Assembly (NCBI RefSeq): GCF_008868005.1
Contig: NZ_WAAO01000002.1
Span: 682,001 to 746,000, forward strand
Source: Microbacterium algeriense
GTDB lineage: Bacteria > Actinomycetota > Actinomycetes > Actinomycetales > Microbacteriaceae
Length of the DNA: 64,000 nucleotides
Direction of reading: 5' to 3'
The position numbers were made by a program, and so were the translations under genes. Under the pieces are notes generated by a model, which searched no databases, was not told the DNA's origin, and saw only the letters and a list, made by a program, of their open reading frames with translations. This document shows, in pieces, positions 31,976 through 40,348 of this stretch; the stretch's first letter is position 1, and every line of letters starts with the position of its first letter.

Positions 31976-33163
31976 GTGACTGCGATCGAGCCGAATGTCG
32001 TTCCCTTTGCTTCGCCTGCTGCCGCCGACGGCGCGCCCTTCGTGACCACTCCGGTCGCCTATGACGCCATCCTGCTGGCGAGCTTCGGCGGCCCGGAAGG
32101 CCAGGAGGATGTGATCCCCTTCCTGCGCAACGTCACGCGGGGGCGCGGCATCCCCGATGAGCGGCTCGAGGAGGTGGCGCATCACTACCGTCACTTCGGC
32201 GGCGTGAGCCCGATCAACGGGCAGAACCGTGTGCTCAAGGAGGCGCTCGAGAACGCTCTCGCAGAGCGCGGTATCGACCTCCCCGTCTACTGGGGCAACC
32301 GCAACTGGGGCCCGTACCTGGAAGACGTCATCCCCGAGGCCGCTGCCAACGGGCACACGACGCTGCTCGCTTTCGCCACGAGCGCGTACAGCTCGTTCTC
32401 CAGCTGCCGCCAGTACCGCGAAGACTTCGCACGGGTGCTGACCGAGACGGGCCTGGGGGAGAGCGTGACGATCGACAAGATCCGTCCCTTCTACGACCAC
32501 CCGGGCTTCGTCGAGGCCTTCGAGGCAGGCGTGCGCGAATCCGTGCAGGGCTATCTCGACCAGGGCATCGCACCCGGAGACATCCAGGTGCTGTTCTCCA
32601 CGCACAGCATCCCCACCGCCGACGCGGAGCGCTCCGGCGCCAGGGACATCGACTGGGGCGCTGAGGGCGGCGCCTACGCCGCCCAGCACCTCGCGGTCGC
32701 CGCGTGGACCATGGACCAGGTTCGCGCGGCACTTCCCGGTGCCGCCGATGTGCCGTGGGAGCTGGTGTACCAGTCGCGATCCGGCCCCGCGTCGCAGCCG
32801 TGGCTGGAGCCGGATGTGTGCGATGTCATCGGCGAGCTGCCTGCGCGGGGCCGCAAGGCTGTCATCGTGGTTCCCGTCGGCTTCATGAGCGACCACATGG
32901 AGGTGCTGTGGGATCTCGACACCGAAGCCGCGGAAGCCGCGGAGGAGGCCGGGCTGGCCTTCACCCGCACGCCGACGCCGGGTGTCCGCCCTGCCTTCGT
33001 CGACGGGATCGTCGACCTGATCGAGGAGCGACTCCAGGGGCGTCCGAACGAGGAGCGTGCGCACGTGACCACGCTCCCTGGAGGCTTCGACGTGTGCCGC
33101 CCCGGATGCTGCGAGAACGTCCGCGCGGGCTTCAAGCCCGCGGCGGCCGGCGTCGCCCCGTGA
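31976..33163 (+). CDS. hemH: Ferrochelatase (coproporphyrin type)
   Basis: 395-aa enzyme that inserts Fe2+ into a porphyrin; in actinobacteria the substrate is coproporphyrin III (CpfC route). LLASFGGPEGQEDVIPFLRN, HHYRHFGGVSPINGQN and LFSTHSIP are conserved, as is the VPWELVYQSRSGP region. Cys144 (SSFSSCRQY) with C-terminal Cys374, 378 and 379 could bind a [2Fe-2S] cluster, as reported for other actinobacterial ferrochelatases; this is inferred. The GTG start lies 6 nt after AAGGAT. Divergent from pepN and not beside other haem genes. Confidence 0.93.
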   Translation: MTAIEPNVVPFASPAAADGAPFVTTPVAYDAILLASFGGPEGQEDVIPFLRNVTRGRGIPDERLEEVAHHYRHFGGVSPINGQNRVLKEALENALAERGIDLPVYWGNRNWGPYLEDVIPEAAANGHTTLLAFATSAYSSFSSCRQYREDFARVLTETGLGESVTIDKIRPFYDHPGFVEAFEAGVRESVQGYLDQGIAPGDIQVLFSTHSIPTADAERSGARDIDWGAEGGAYAAQHLAVAAWTMDQVRAALPGAADVPWELVYQSRSGPASQPWLEPDVCDVIGELPARGRKAVIVVPVGFMSDHMEVLWDLDTEAAEAAEEAGLAFTRTPTPGVRPAFVDGIVDLIEERLQGRPNEERAHVTTLPGGFDVCRPGCCENVRAGFKPAAAGVAP

Positions 33164-33201
33164 CACGCCGCTGAGCACCCGCGACTTCTAGGATGGAAGC
33201 C

Positions 33202-33687
33202 ATGCGCATCCACATCGCCACCGATCACGCCGGTCTCGACTTCTCCACGCAGCTGCAGGAGCACCTCCGCTCCGCTGGCCACGACGTCGTCGACCACGGG
33301 CCGGTGGAGTACGACGCGCTCGACGACTACCCGGCATTCTGCATCCGCGCGGCCCAGGCGGTCGTCGCCGACCAGGCTGCCGGTGTCGAGGCGCTCGGTG
33401 TCGTGTTCGGCGGCTCGGGCAACGGCGAGCAGATCGCCGCGAACAAGGTCGAGGGCGTCCGCGCCGCGCTGGTCTGGAATCTGTCGACGGCGGAGCTCGC
33501 GCGCGAGCACAACGACGCGAACGTGATCTCGATCGGCGCACGTCAGCACACCTTCGACGAGGTCACCGCATTCATCGACCGCTTCCTGCAGACGCCGTTC
33601 TCCGGCGAGGAGCGGCATGTGCGACGCATCCGACAGATCGCGGACTTCGAGCGCGACGGCTCGCTGCTCCCGGACCCCCGGGGCTGA
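33202..33687 (+). CDS. rpiB: Ribose-5-phosphate isomerase B
   Basis: 161-aa RpiB that interconverts ribose-5-phosphate and ribulose-5-phosphate in the pentose phosphate pathway. MRIHIATDHAGLDF, GVVFGGSGNGEQIAANKVEG and REHNDANVISIGARQ are the family motifs. The ATG at 33202 is chosen because TAGGAT ends 7 nt before it. An in-frame ATG at 33193 lies inside that hexamer and is unlikely. The glycosylase gene starts 1 nt after the stop. Confidence 0.95.
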   Translation: MRIHIATDHAGLDFSTQLQEHLRSAGHDVVDHGPVEYDALDDYPAFCIRAAQAVVADQAAGVEALGVVFGGSGNGEQIAANKVEGVRAALVWNLSTAELAREHNDANVISIGARQHTFDEVTAFIDRFLQTPFSGEERHVRRIRQIADFERDGSLLPDPRG

Positions 33688-33688
33688 C

Positions 33689-34687
33689 ATGCCCGAAGGC
33701 CATTCCGTCCACCGGATCGCTCGACAGTTCGATCGGAACTTCGTCGGCAAGGTGCTCAGCGCGTCGAGCCCGCAGGGTCGGTTCGCGGAGGGCGCGGCCG
33801 TCCTCGACGGACGCGAGGCGGTGAGCGTGCAGGCGGTCGGGAAGCAGATGTTCTTCGAGACCGAGGGCGACGTGTGGCTCCGCGTGCATCTCGGGCTGTA
33901 CGGGGCCTGGGACTTCGCGGGCGAGATCCTGGTGGACCCCACGATCGCCTCGTCCAACGGGCGCATGGGGCAGACGAATCAGCGCGGGACTGTCCTCGAT
34001 GAGCCGATCCTCGACGATGCCGGCGAGAATTCCCTGGCCTCGATCGGGGCGCCGCGGCGCACGCGAGTGCACGTGCGCATGTCGGAGCAGACCAAGGGTC
34101 TCGCCGACGAGGGCGCGGAGTGGCCGCCGCCCGTCGTCGGACAGGTCCGCCTCCGCCTGATGACCGACATCACGGCTGCCGATCTCCGCGGCCCGACCGC
34201 GTGCGTGCTGCAGACGCCGGAGGAGATGCTGGCCACGATCGCGAAGCTCGGGCCGGATCCGCTCGTGGGCGACCCGGTCGAGAACGAGGAGCGTTTCGTC
34301 CGCGCGGTCACGAAGAAGTCGACCCCGATCGCGCTCCTGCTGATGGACCAGAGCGTCGTGAGCGGGATCGGGAACGTTTACCGCGCCGAGATGCTCTTCC
34401 GCCAGCGTCTGAACCCGCACACTCCGGGCCGGGACGTGCCGGAGGATGTCGCCCGCGCCCTCTGGCACGACTGGGTGCGCCTGCTCGCTGTCGGGGTGGA
34501 GACCGGGCAGATGATGACCATGGACGGGCTCACCGGCGACGACTACCGTGCGGCCATGGCCAACCGCGACGACCGGCACTGGGTGTACCACCGGGCCGGC
34601 CTGCCGTGTCGCGTCTGCGGGACCGAGATCGCCCTCGAGGAGATCGGCGCCCGCAAGCTCTACTGGTGCCCGCGCTGCCAGGCCTGA
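33689..34687 (+). CDS. Fpg/Nei family DNA glycosylase
   Basis: 332-aa base-excision enzyme of the formamidopyrimidine/endonuclease VIII family. The catalytic N-terminal proline and glutamate are present (Pro2, Glu3 in MPEGHSVHRIARQFD). The H2TH helix region contains DQSVVSGIGNVYRAEMLFRQ. A C-terminal zinc finger (CRVCG and CPRC) is intact. PEGHSVHR and the length suggest the actinobacterial Nei type, not MutM. Cotranscribed with rpiB. Oxidised pyrimidines are the likely substrates. Confidence 0.92.
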   Translation: MPEGHSVHRIARQFDRNFVGKVLSASSPQGRFAEGAAVLDGREAVSVQAVGKQMFFETEGDVWLRVHLGLYGAWDFAGEILVDPTIASSNGRMGQTNQRGTVLDEPILDDAGENSLASIGAPRRTRVHVRMSEQTKGLADEGAEWPPPVVGQVRLRLMTDITAADLRGPTACVLQTPEEMLATIAKLGPDPLVGDPVENEERFVRAVTKKSTPIALLLMDQSVVSGIGNVYRAEMLFRQRLNPHTPGRDVPEDVARALWHDWVRLLAVGVETGQMMTMDGLTGDDYRAAMANRDDRHWVYHRAGLPCRVCGTEIALEEIGARKLYWCPRCQA

Positions 34688-34786
34688 GTGCGCGTCTCCC
34701 CGACACGCCCGTCGACGCGCGCCGCGAGCCGCGGTTCCTGTGAATATGGTGACAGCGTTTCCGCGCCGTCACCGACAGGAGCCGAT

Positions 34787-36271
34787 ATGGATCTCACCGC
34801 CCTCCAGTCCGTCCTCGAGAGCATCAGCGGGTTCATCTGGGGCCCGTTCTTCTTGATACCGCTGCTCCTCGGGACAGGGCTGTACCTGACGATCCGCCTG
34901 GGCGGTCTGCAGTTCGTGCGCCTCGGGTCCGCACTGCGGCTCGGGCTGCTCACGCGCAAGGACCCCGGGGCTGACGGGGACATCTCCCAGTTCCAGGCGC
35001 TGACGACAGCGCTGGCGGCGACTGTGGGAACCGGCAACATCGTCGGCGTCGCCACCGCGATCGGCATCGGTGGTCCTGGAGCGCTCTTCTGGATGTGGGT
35101 CACCGGGCTGCTCGGCATGGCGTCCAAGTACTCCGAAGCCTTCCTCGGAGTGCGCTTCCGCAAGACCGACGACGCGGGAGAGAAGTCCGGCGGCCCCCAG
35201 TACTACCTCGAACGGGGCATCCGCGGCCCGTTCGGCAAGGTGCTGGCGCTCTCCTTCGCCGTGTTCGCCGTGATCGCCTGCTTCGGCATCGGCAACATGA
35301 CACAGGGCAACTCGATCGCCCAGAACCTCGAAGCGAGCTTCGACGTGCCGACCTGGGTCACGGGCATCGTCCTCACCGCGTTCGCGATGATCGTCCTGGT
35401 CGGCGGCATCAAGTCGATCGGTCGTGTCACGGCCGGTCTCGTGCCGATCATGATCATCTTCTACGTCCTCGGCGCGCTGTACATCCTCATCGCGAACGTC
35501 GGCGCGCTGCCCGCCGCTTTCGCGCAGATCTTCTCCGAGGCGTTCACGGGAACGAGCGCGGTCGGAGGGTTCGCCGGCTCCGCCATCATCGTCGCCGTGC
35601 AGTTCGGCGTCGCCCGCGGCATCTTCTCCAACGAGTCCGGCATGGGTTCCGCGGCGATCGCGGCCGCGGCGGCGAAGACCAGCCACCCCGTGCGCCAGGG
35701 GCTCGTATCGATGACCCAGACGTTCATCGACACGATCATCGTCGTCAGCTGCACCGGCCTGGTCATCATCTCCACCGGCACCTGGAAGGAGATCGATCCG
35801 GAGACGGGTGAGCAGCTGAGTCCGGCTCTGATGACGGGGGCGGCGTTCTCTCACGGGCTGCCGGGCGACTGGGGCCACATCATCGTGACCCTGGGACTGG
35901 TGATGTTCGCGGGCTCCACGATCCTGGGATGGTCGTACTACGGGGAACGGAACATCGAGCGTCTCATCGGCCGACGCGCCGTGATGCCGTTCCGGATCAT
36001 CTTCTCGCTCGTGGTCTTCATCGGCTGCACCGTGCAGCTGGGCGTCGTCTGGGCGTTCTCGGACGCCATGAACGGCCTGATGGCGCTCCCGAACCTGATC
36101 GGGCTTCTGATCCTGTCCGGGCTCGTGGCGAGAGAGACGAAGAAGTATCTGGACAACGATCCGAAGCTCCGTGCCGACCGCGACCAGATCGAGTCGTTCA
36201 TGGCCGGCACCCCCGGGTGGGAGGAATGGAAGACGCAGGCCGTCCCTGTGGTCGGGCGTCGCGGCGACTGA
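34787..36271 (+). CDS. Alanine or glycine:cation symporter (AGCS family)
   Basis: 494-aa sodium-coupled amino-acid transporter with about ten hydrophobic segments. The AGCS signature is in FQALTTALAATVGTGNIVGV, continuing with GIGGPGALFWMWVTGLLGMA; GVARGIFSNESGMGSAAIAA is also typical. Substrate is likely alanine or glycine. ATG at 34787 is preceded by GACAGGAGCCGAT; TATGGT at 34745 may be the -10. The starts further upstream are inside a spacer and less likely. Confidence 0.93.
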   Translation: MDLTALQSVLESISGFIWGPFFLIPLLLGTGLYLTIRLGGLQFVRLGSALRLGLLTRKDPGADGDISQFQALTTALAATVGTGNIVGVATAIGIGGPGALFWMWVTGLLGMASKYSEAFLGVRFRKTDDAGEKSGGPQYYLERGIRGPFGKVLALSFAVFAVIACFGIGNMTQGNSIAQNLEASFDVPTWVTGIVLTAFAMIVLVGGIKSIGRVTAGLVPIMIIFYVLGALYILIANVGALPAAFAQIFSEAFTGTSAVGGFAGSAIIVAVQFGVARGIFSNESGMGSAAIAAAAAKTSHPVRQGLVSMTQTFIDTIIVVSCTGLVIISTGTWKEIDPETGEQLSPALMTGAAFSHGLPGDWGHIIVTLGLVMFAGSTILGWSYYGERNIERLIGRRAVMPFRIIFSLVVFIGCTVQLGVVWAFSDAMNGLMALPNLIGLLILSGLVARETKKYLDNDPKLRADRDQIESFMAGTPGWEEWKTQAVPVVGRRGD

Positions 36272-36297
36272 CGCGAGATGAGCGTCGTACGCGGCCC

Positions 36298-36303
36298 TAG
36301 GCT
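36298..36303 (+). promoter_or_regulatory. -10 box of the PaiB-like gene
   Basis: TAGGCT ends 6 nt before the ATG at 36310. Confidence 0.45.
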
Positions 36304-36309
36304 GGTCAT

Positions 36310-36951
36310 ATGCGACAGAATCCCAGCTTCACGCTGGCGGATGTGACCGAGATGCGCCGCGTGATCGACGCGAATCCCTGGGCGACGATCATGAGCGCGG
36401 GCGACGACGGACTCGTCGCCTCGCACTACGCGGTGCTGCTCGACGCGGCGAGAGACGACCTCACGATCGTCGGACACGTGGGGCGACCGGACGACCTCAT
36501 CCACGGCATGGCGGAGCGCGAGATGCTGGTCGTGTTCCAGGGGCCGCACGGGTACGTCTCGCCGGGCTGGTACGGCCACGCGGCGGCCGTGCCGACCTGG
36601 AACTACACCGCCGTCCACCTCTCCGGCGTGCCGGAGATCCTGTCCACCGAGGAGAATCTCGCCGTGCTGGACCGCCTCGTCGAGCGGTTCGAATCCCGGT
36701 TGCCCGACCCTCGCCTGATGTGGGAGCGGCCGAATGACGAGGCCTTCGTCCGTCGGCTCGAAGCCGGCACGGTCGGCTTCCGGCTGACGCCCACGCGCGT
36801 GGTGGGCAAGCGGAAGCTCAGTCAGAACAAGCCGGCGGAGACGATCGAGACGGTGATCGCCGCGCTCGACGCCGAAGGGCCGTACCGCAACCCTGCCCTG
36901 GCCGGAGAGATGCGGCGCGCTCAGGAAGCGCGCGGGGGAGTGCGGCAGTGA
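36310..36951 (+). CDS. FMN-binding split-barrel protein, PaiB-like
   Basis: 213-aa protein resembling PaiB, a negative regulator of degradative enzymes and sporulation in Bacillus. It has the split-barrel FMN-binding pattern: PWATIMSAGDDGLVASHYAV, then LTIVGHVGRPDDLI, VVFQGPHGYVSPGWY and VPTWNYTAVHLSG. The function in actinobacteria is not established. The start follows TAGGCT by 6 nt. The stop overlaps the next GTG (GTGA). Confidence 0.85.
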   Translation: MRQNPSFTLADVTEMRRVIDANPWATIMSAGDDGLVASHYAVLLDAARDDLTIVGHVGRPDDLIHGMAEREMLVVFQGPHGYVSPGWYGHAAAVPTWNYTAVHLSGVPEILSTEENLAVLDRLVERFESRLPDPRLMWERPNDEAFVRRLEAGTVGFRLTPTRVVGKRKLSQNKPAETIETVIAALDAEGPYRNPALAGEMRRAQEARGGVRQ

Positions 36952-38444
36952 CCGGACGTGGCGACAGCATCGACATGGTGCGGGCGGTGCGGGTGGCTGG
37001 GCCCGGGCGCGAATTCCTGCTCGACGACGAGCCGGTCGACCTGTATCTGGCGGAAGGCCGCATCGTCGACATCGCACCGACGGGGGCGCTGCCGGCGCGC
37101 GGCCGGGTCCTCGACGGCGACGGCACGTGGGCGGTTCCCGGGCTCTGGGACAACCACGTCCACACCGTGCAATGGGCGCTGGCTGCGGAACGGGAGCCGC
37201 TCGGCGCCGTGACGTCGGCGGCGGAGGCGGCGCGCACGATGTCGAGCGCCGGGCTCCTCCCCGACGGACGCCGCGTGGGCAGCGGTTTCCGCGACGCCTT
37301 CTGGGGTGATGTGCCGAGCCTGCCCCTGCTGGACGACGCCACCGGTGCCGTGCCCACCTATCTCATCAACGCCGATGTGCACAGCGTCTGGCTGAACTCC
37401 GCGGCACTGGCGCGGGAGTGCTTCCGCAGCCCGGACGGCATGCTGCGCGAAGAGGACGCCTTCGAGATCTCTCGCCGCTTGAACGCGGTCGACCCCGAAC
37501 ACGGTGATCGCGCGGTGCGGCGCGCGGGGGAGCAGGCTGCCACACGGGGGATCACCGGTCTCGTCGACTTCGACATGGCTTGGAACGCGGATGCCTGGCC
37601 GCGGCGGGTCGCCGATGGATTCGCGGCGCACCGCGTGGAGTTCGCCGTGTATCCGTTCGACCTGGAGCGAGCGATCGCGGCGGGCCTGCGCACCGGACAG
37701 GCGCACGATTACACGGATGCGCCGTCGGAGGGCCGCGGACTCGTGCACACGGGATCACTCAAGGTGATCTCCGACGGCTCGCTGGGAACCAGGACGGCGG
37801 CCTGCTTCCACGCCTACCCCGGCGATCCGGCCAACTTCGGAGTGCTCACGGTGCCGCCGGAGGAGTTGACGGCGCTGATGACGACGGCGACCGGCGCAGG
37901 ACTGGCGGTGGCGGTCCACGCGATCGGTGACCGGGCGCTCACTTCCGCGCTCGACGCGTTCACCACGACAGGCGCCGTCGGCTCCATCGAGCATGCCCAG
38001 CTCGTGCGGCACGCCGATCTTCCGCGCTTCCGTCGGCTCGGCCTGATCGCGAGCGTGCAGCCCCAGCACGCTCTGGACGATCGGGATCTCGTGGCCCGTC
38101 AATGGCCGGCCCAGACCGCCGTCGCCTATCCGCTGGCTTCGCTCCGTGACGCGGGCGCACAGCTCCGCTTCGGCTCCGACGCTCCCGTGGCCGACCTCGA
38201 CCCGTGGCAGGCCATCTCGGCGGCGGTGACGCGGACGGACGACGCTCGCGAGCCCTGGCACCCGGAGGAGCGGCTCTCGGTGGATGAAGCGATCGAGGCG
38301 AGCGTGCGCTCAGCGATCCGGCCGGGAGAACCCGCCGACCTGGTGCTCTGCGGAGCCGACCCGCGCACCGCCGGCGGGTCGGAGCTGCGCTCGATGCCCG
38401 TCGTCGCCACACTCCTGGCGGGGCGGATCACCCACCTCTCGTGA
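36948..38444 (+). CDS. Amidohydrolase, YtcJ-like
   Basis: 498-aa metal-dependent hydrolase of the amidohydrolase family 3. WDNHVHTVQWA gives the metal-binding HxH. VHAIGDRALTSALDAF and SIEHAQLVR supply other ligands, and SDAPVADLDPWQAISAAVTR the C-terminal Asp segment. The substrate is unknown. GTG start overlapping the PaiB stop suggests coupling with that gene. A strong terminator follows. Confidence 0.9.
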   Translation: MTGRGDSIDMVRAVRVAGPGREFLLDDEPVDLYLAEGRIVDIAPTGALPARGRVLDGDGTWAVPGLWDNHVHTVQWALAAEREPLGAVTSAAEAARTMSSAGLLPDGRRVGSGFRDAFWGDVPSLPLLDDATGAVPTYLINADVHSVWLNSAALARECFRSPDGMLREEDAFEISRRLNAVDPEHGDRAVRRAGEQAATRGITGLVDFDMAWNADAWPRRVADGFAAHRVEFAVYPFDLERAIAAGLRTGQAHDYTDAPSEGRGLVHTGSLKVISDGSLGTRTAACFHAYPGDPANFGVLTVPPEELTALMTTATGAGLAVAVHAIGDRALTSALDAFTTTGAVGSIEHAQLVRHADLPRFRRLGLIASVQPQHALDDRDLVARQWPAQTAVAYPLASLRDAGAQLRFGSDAPVADLDPWQAISAAVTRTDDAREPWHPEERLSVDEAIEASVRSAIRPGEPADLVLCGADPRTAGGSELRSMPVVATLLAGRITHLS

Positions 38445-38468
38445 GCCCCCTGACCTGCCGGTGAGATG

Positions 38469-38510
38469 CCGAAGGGGCGGTCCCCGGCGAACCGGGGACC
38501 GCCCCTTCGG
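38469..38510. terminator. Bidirectional terminator between amidohydrolase and dps
   Basis: Perfect 18-bp stem: CCGAAGGGGCGGTCCCCGG, loop CGAA and its complement. It lies between convergent genes. Confidence 0.85.
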
Positions 38511-38524
38511 GCTCGGACGGGATG

Positions 38525-39010
38525 TCAGGCGGCGATGTGCGAGACCAGGAACCAGCGGTCCTTCTCGAGCCCGCGCTGGATCTCGATCGCGACGTCCTGG
38601 CTGGTCAGGTCGACCTCGTCGAGTCCGTCGACGGCAGCCTTCACATCGACGAGGATCGCGTCGATGTCGGAGATCACGGCGCGGATGAGTTCGTCTGACT
38701 GCGCGAAGCCGGCTGCCACGGCGGTCGAACCGGCCTTCTCGGCGACGGCGGAGACGCGGGCGTCGATCGGCAGACCCAGCGCGACGATACGCTCAGCCGC
38801 GGTGTCGGCGAAGTCGCCGGCGTGCGCGACGATCGTGTCGAGAAGCTCGTGGACGCCGATGAAGTTCGCTCCGCGGACGTGCCAGTGGGCCTGCTTGCCG
38901 TTCACGGTCAGAGCCTGGAGGCCGAGCACGACGGGGGAGAGGAACTGGGCCGCGCCTGCGGCGACGGTCGGGTCGATGGCGGTGGTGGAAACGGTCTGTG
39001 CCTTGCTCAT
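38525..39010 (-). CDS. dps: DNA starvation/stationary phase protection protein Dps
   Basis: Dodecameric ferritin-like protein of 161 aa that oxidises and stores iron and protects DNA. All ferroxidase ligands are present: His42, His54, Asp58, Asp69 and Glu73, in AHWHVRGANFIGVHELLD and FADTAAERIVALG. CCCGGAGGAGCACC precedes the ATG. A possible -10, TAGCGT, is about 40 nt upstream. The N-terminal tail is short, so DNA binding is not assured. Confidence 0.95.
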   Translation of the reverse strand: MSKAQTVSTTAIDPTVAAGAAQFLSPVVLGLQALTVNGKQAHWHVRGANFIGVHELLDTIVAHAGDFADTAAERIVALGLPIDARVSAVAEKAGSTAVAAGFAQSDELIRAVISDIDAILVDVKAAVDGLDEVDLTSQDVAIEIQRGLEKDRWFLVSHIAA

Positions 39011-39128
39011 CTGGTGCTCCTCCGGGTCGGATTCTCATATCTGATGAAGACAACGCTACTCACGCTGAGACATTCCGCAAGCAAGCTGAGGCTCGGCTCA
39101 CTTCCGCGTGTTTCCGCGGTGATGAGGG

Positions 39129-39134
39129 TAGTCT
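39129..39134 (+). promoter_or_regulatory. -10 box of the gamma-carbonic anhydrase-like gene
   Basis: TAGTCT ends 6 nt before the ATG at 39141. Confidence 0.5.
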
Positions 39135-39140
39135 CGCCTC

Positions 39141-39677
39141 ATGCGTATCGCCTCCGGGGCCTCCGTCCTCGCTCTGCCCGACCGCGTGCCGACGATCGAC
39201 GAGGCCGCGTTCATCGCGGACGGAGCACGGATCGTCGGAGACGTCTCGCTCGCTGCGGGATCCAGCGTCTGGTACAACGCAGTGCTCCGCGGGGATTCGG
39301 CCTCGATCGTGATCGGCCCCGATTCGAACGTGCAGGACAACGTGTCTCTCCACGTCGACGCGGGCCATCCCGTCGTCGTCGGTGCGAAGGTGTCGATCGG
39401 GCACAATGCCGTCGTCCACGGCTGCACAATCGGCGACGGCACACTGGTCGGCATGGGCTCCGTCATCCTCAGCGGTGCCGTCATCGGCTCCGGGTGTCTC
39501 ATCGCCGGCGGTGCCGTCGTGCTGGGTGGGACCGAGATCCCGCCCGGCTCCCTCGTCGCCGGCGTACCGGCCTCGGTCCGCCGACCGCTCACGGAAGAAG
39601 AACGCGCGGGCCTGATCGCGAACGCCGACATCTACCTCGAGCACGTCAGGACGCATGCCGCGACGACTCCCGTCTGA
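39141..39677 (+). CDS. Gamma-carbonic anhydrase-like protein (left-handed beta helix)
   Basis: 178-aa hexapeptide-repeat trimer. The three zinc histidines are at His71 (VSLHVD), His88 (SIGHN) and His93 (VVHGC), as in the gamma-CA/YrdA/PaaY group. DGTLVGMGSVILSGAVIGSG is part of the beta-helix repeats. Members range from true carbonic anhydrases to proteins with no known activity, and the sequence does not settle it. The tRNA-Met gene begins 29 nt downstream. Confidence 0.9.
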   Translation: MRIASGASVLALPDRVPTIDEAAFIADGARIVGDVSLAAGSSVWYNAVLRGDSASIVIGPDSNVQDNVSLHVDAGHPVVVGAKVSIGHNAVVHGCTIGDGTLVGMGSVILSGAVIGSGCLIAGGAVVLGGTEIPPGSLVAGVPASVRRPLTEEERAGLIANADIYLEHVRTHAATTPV

Positions 39678-39706
39678 GCCCTCGGCCACTAGGCTGGAGC
39701 GCGTAC

Positions 39707-39780
39707 GGGGCGGTGGCCAAGCTGGTTAAGGCAGTGGGCTCATAACCCAACGATCGCGGGTTCAAGTCCCGCCCGCCCTA
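39707..39780 (+). tRNA. tRNA with CAT anticodon (Met, or Ile2)
   Basis: Acceptor GGGGCGG pairs with CCGCCCT (first pair G-T), D arm GCCAAGCTGGTTAAGGC, anticodon loop CTCATAACC with CAT, T arm GCGGGTTCAAGTCCCGC, discriminator A. Elongator tRNA-Met is the simplest reading. A CAT anticodon modified to lysidine for Ile cannot be excluded from sequence. It is not an initiator, since the three G-C pairs of that stem are absent. Confidence 0.85.
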
Positions 39781-39787
39781 CTGCCTC

Positions 39788-40348
39788 CTATCGAGCGGCG
39801 CCGTAGTACTCGACGGTCGGGTTGGGGAGTCCGTCTCCGGTCCCTCGCCAGATTCCCCAGAATGTGACGGCGACGCTCTCGCCGGCCGCGAGGGGACCGC
39901 TCCAGAACAGCTTCTCATCGGACTCACGAACATCGGGACCGGGGTCCGGGTCCTCGCGGATGCCCCAGCGGCCGCTTGTCGATCGGATCGGAAAGGACGT
40001 GTAGGCGTCGTCCCGGACGCTGCCCAGCCGGATGACGAACAGGGCGTTCGGCGCGTCGATGCGGCTGTTGTTCGCCAACACCATCCGGAAGAGCGTCCAT
40101 TGGCCGGGAGAGGGATCGGCGGCCGCCCCGTCCCAGGCTTCGTCGAAAGCGGGACAGCCCGCCGACGCACCCGGCACGCACCCGGATGCCATGTCCCAGG
40201 CGTAGTGGAAGGTGGGACACGCCGCAGCTGCGCCCGACACGCATGGGGGAGCCGGCGTCGGGTCGGACGCGGCCGGTGGCTGAGCCGCAAGAACGGGGGT
40301 CGCGGCGAGAAGCCCCGCGGCCAGGCTGGTCAGAATCGTCGTGTGCAT
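39788..40348 (-). CDS. Secreted protein, DUF11-like C-terminal domain, cysteine-repeat N terminus
   Basis: 186-aa protein with a Sec signal peptide (LTSLAAGLLAATPVLAA, cleavage near residue 22). A tandem repeat follows (CVSGAAAACPTFHYAWD at residues 36-52, CVPGASAGCPAFDEAWD at 57-73). The rest is a beta-rich domain with PGQWTLFRMVLANNSRIDAPN, similar to DUF11-type surface domains. It ends GTGDGLPNPTVEYYGAAR, closely like the divergent neighbour at 40704. No sorting signal or anchor is seen. Good ribosome site (GAAAGGGACGCG). Function unknown. The stop is 8 nt from the tRNA. Confidence 0.8.
   Translation of the reverse strand: MHTTILTSLAAGLLAATPVLAAQPPAASDPTPAPPCVSGAAAACPTFHYAWDMASGCVPGASAGCPAFDEAWDGAAADPSPGQWTLFRMVLANNSRIDAPNALFVIRLGSVRDDAYTSFPIRSTSGRWGIREDPDPGPDVRESDEKLFWSGPLAAGESVAVTFWGIWRGTGDGLPNPTVEYYGAAR
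40132..40245 (-). repeat. Tandem 51-nt repeat inside the secreted protein gene
   Basis: Two copies at 40132-40182 and 40195-40245, offset by 63 nt (21 codons). They encode related 17-residue units, each Cys-x6/7-Cys-Pro and ending AWD. The copies differ at about a quarter of positions. Confidence 0.7.

Noticed and set aside
33193..33201. Earlier ATG for rpiB
   Set aside because: It lies within the TAGGAT hexamer used as -10, and RpiB normally begins MRIHIATDHAG.
39707..39787. tRNA-Met as an attachment site for a mobile element
   Set aside because: I found no direct repeat of the tRNA 3' end downstream, no integrase and no shift in gene type beyond the secreted pair.
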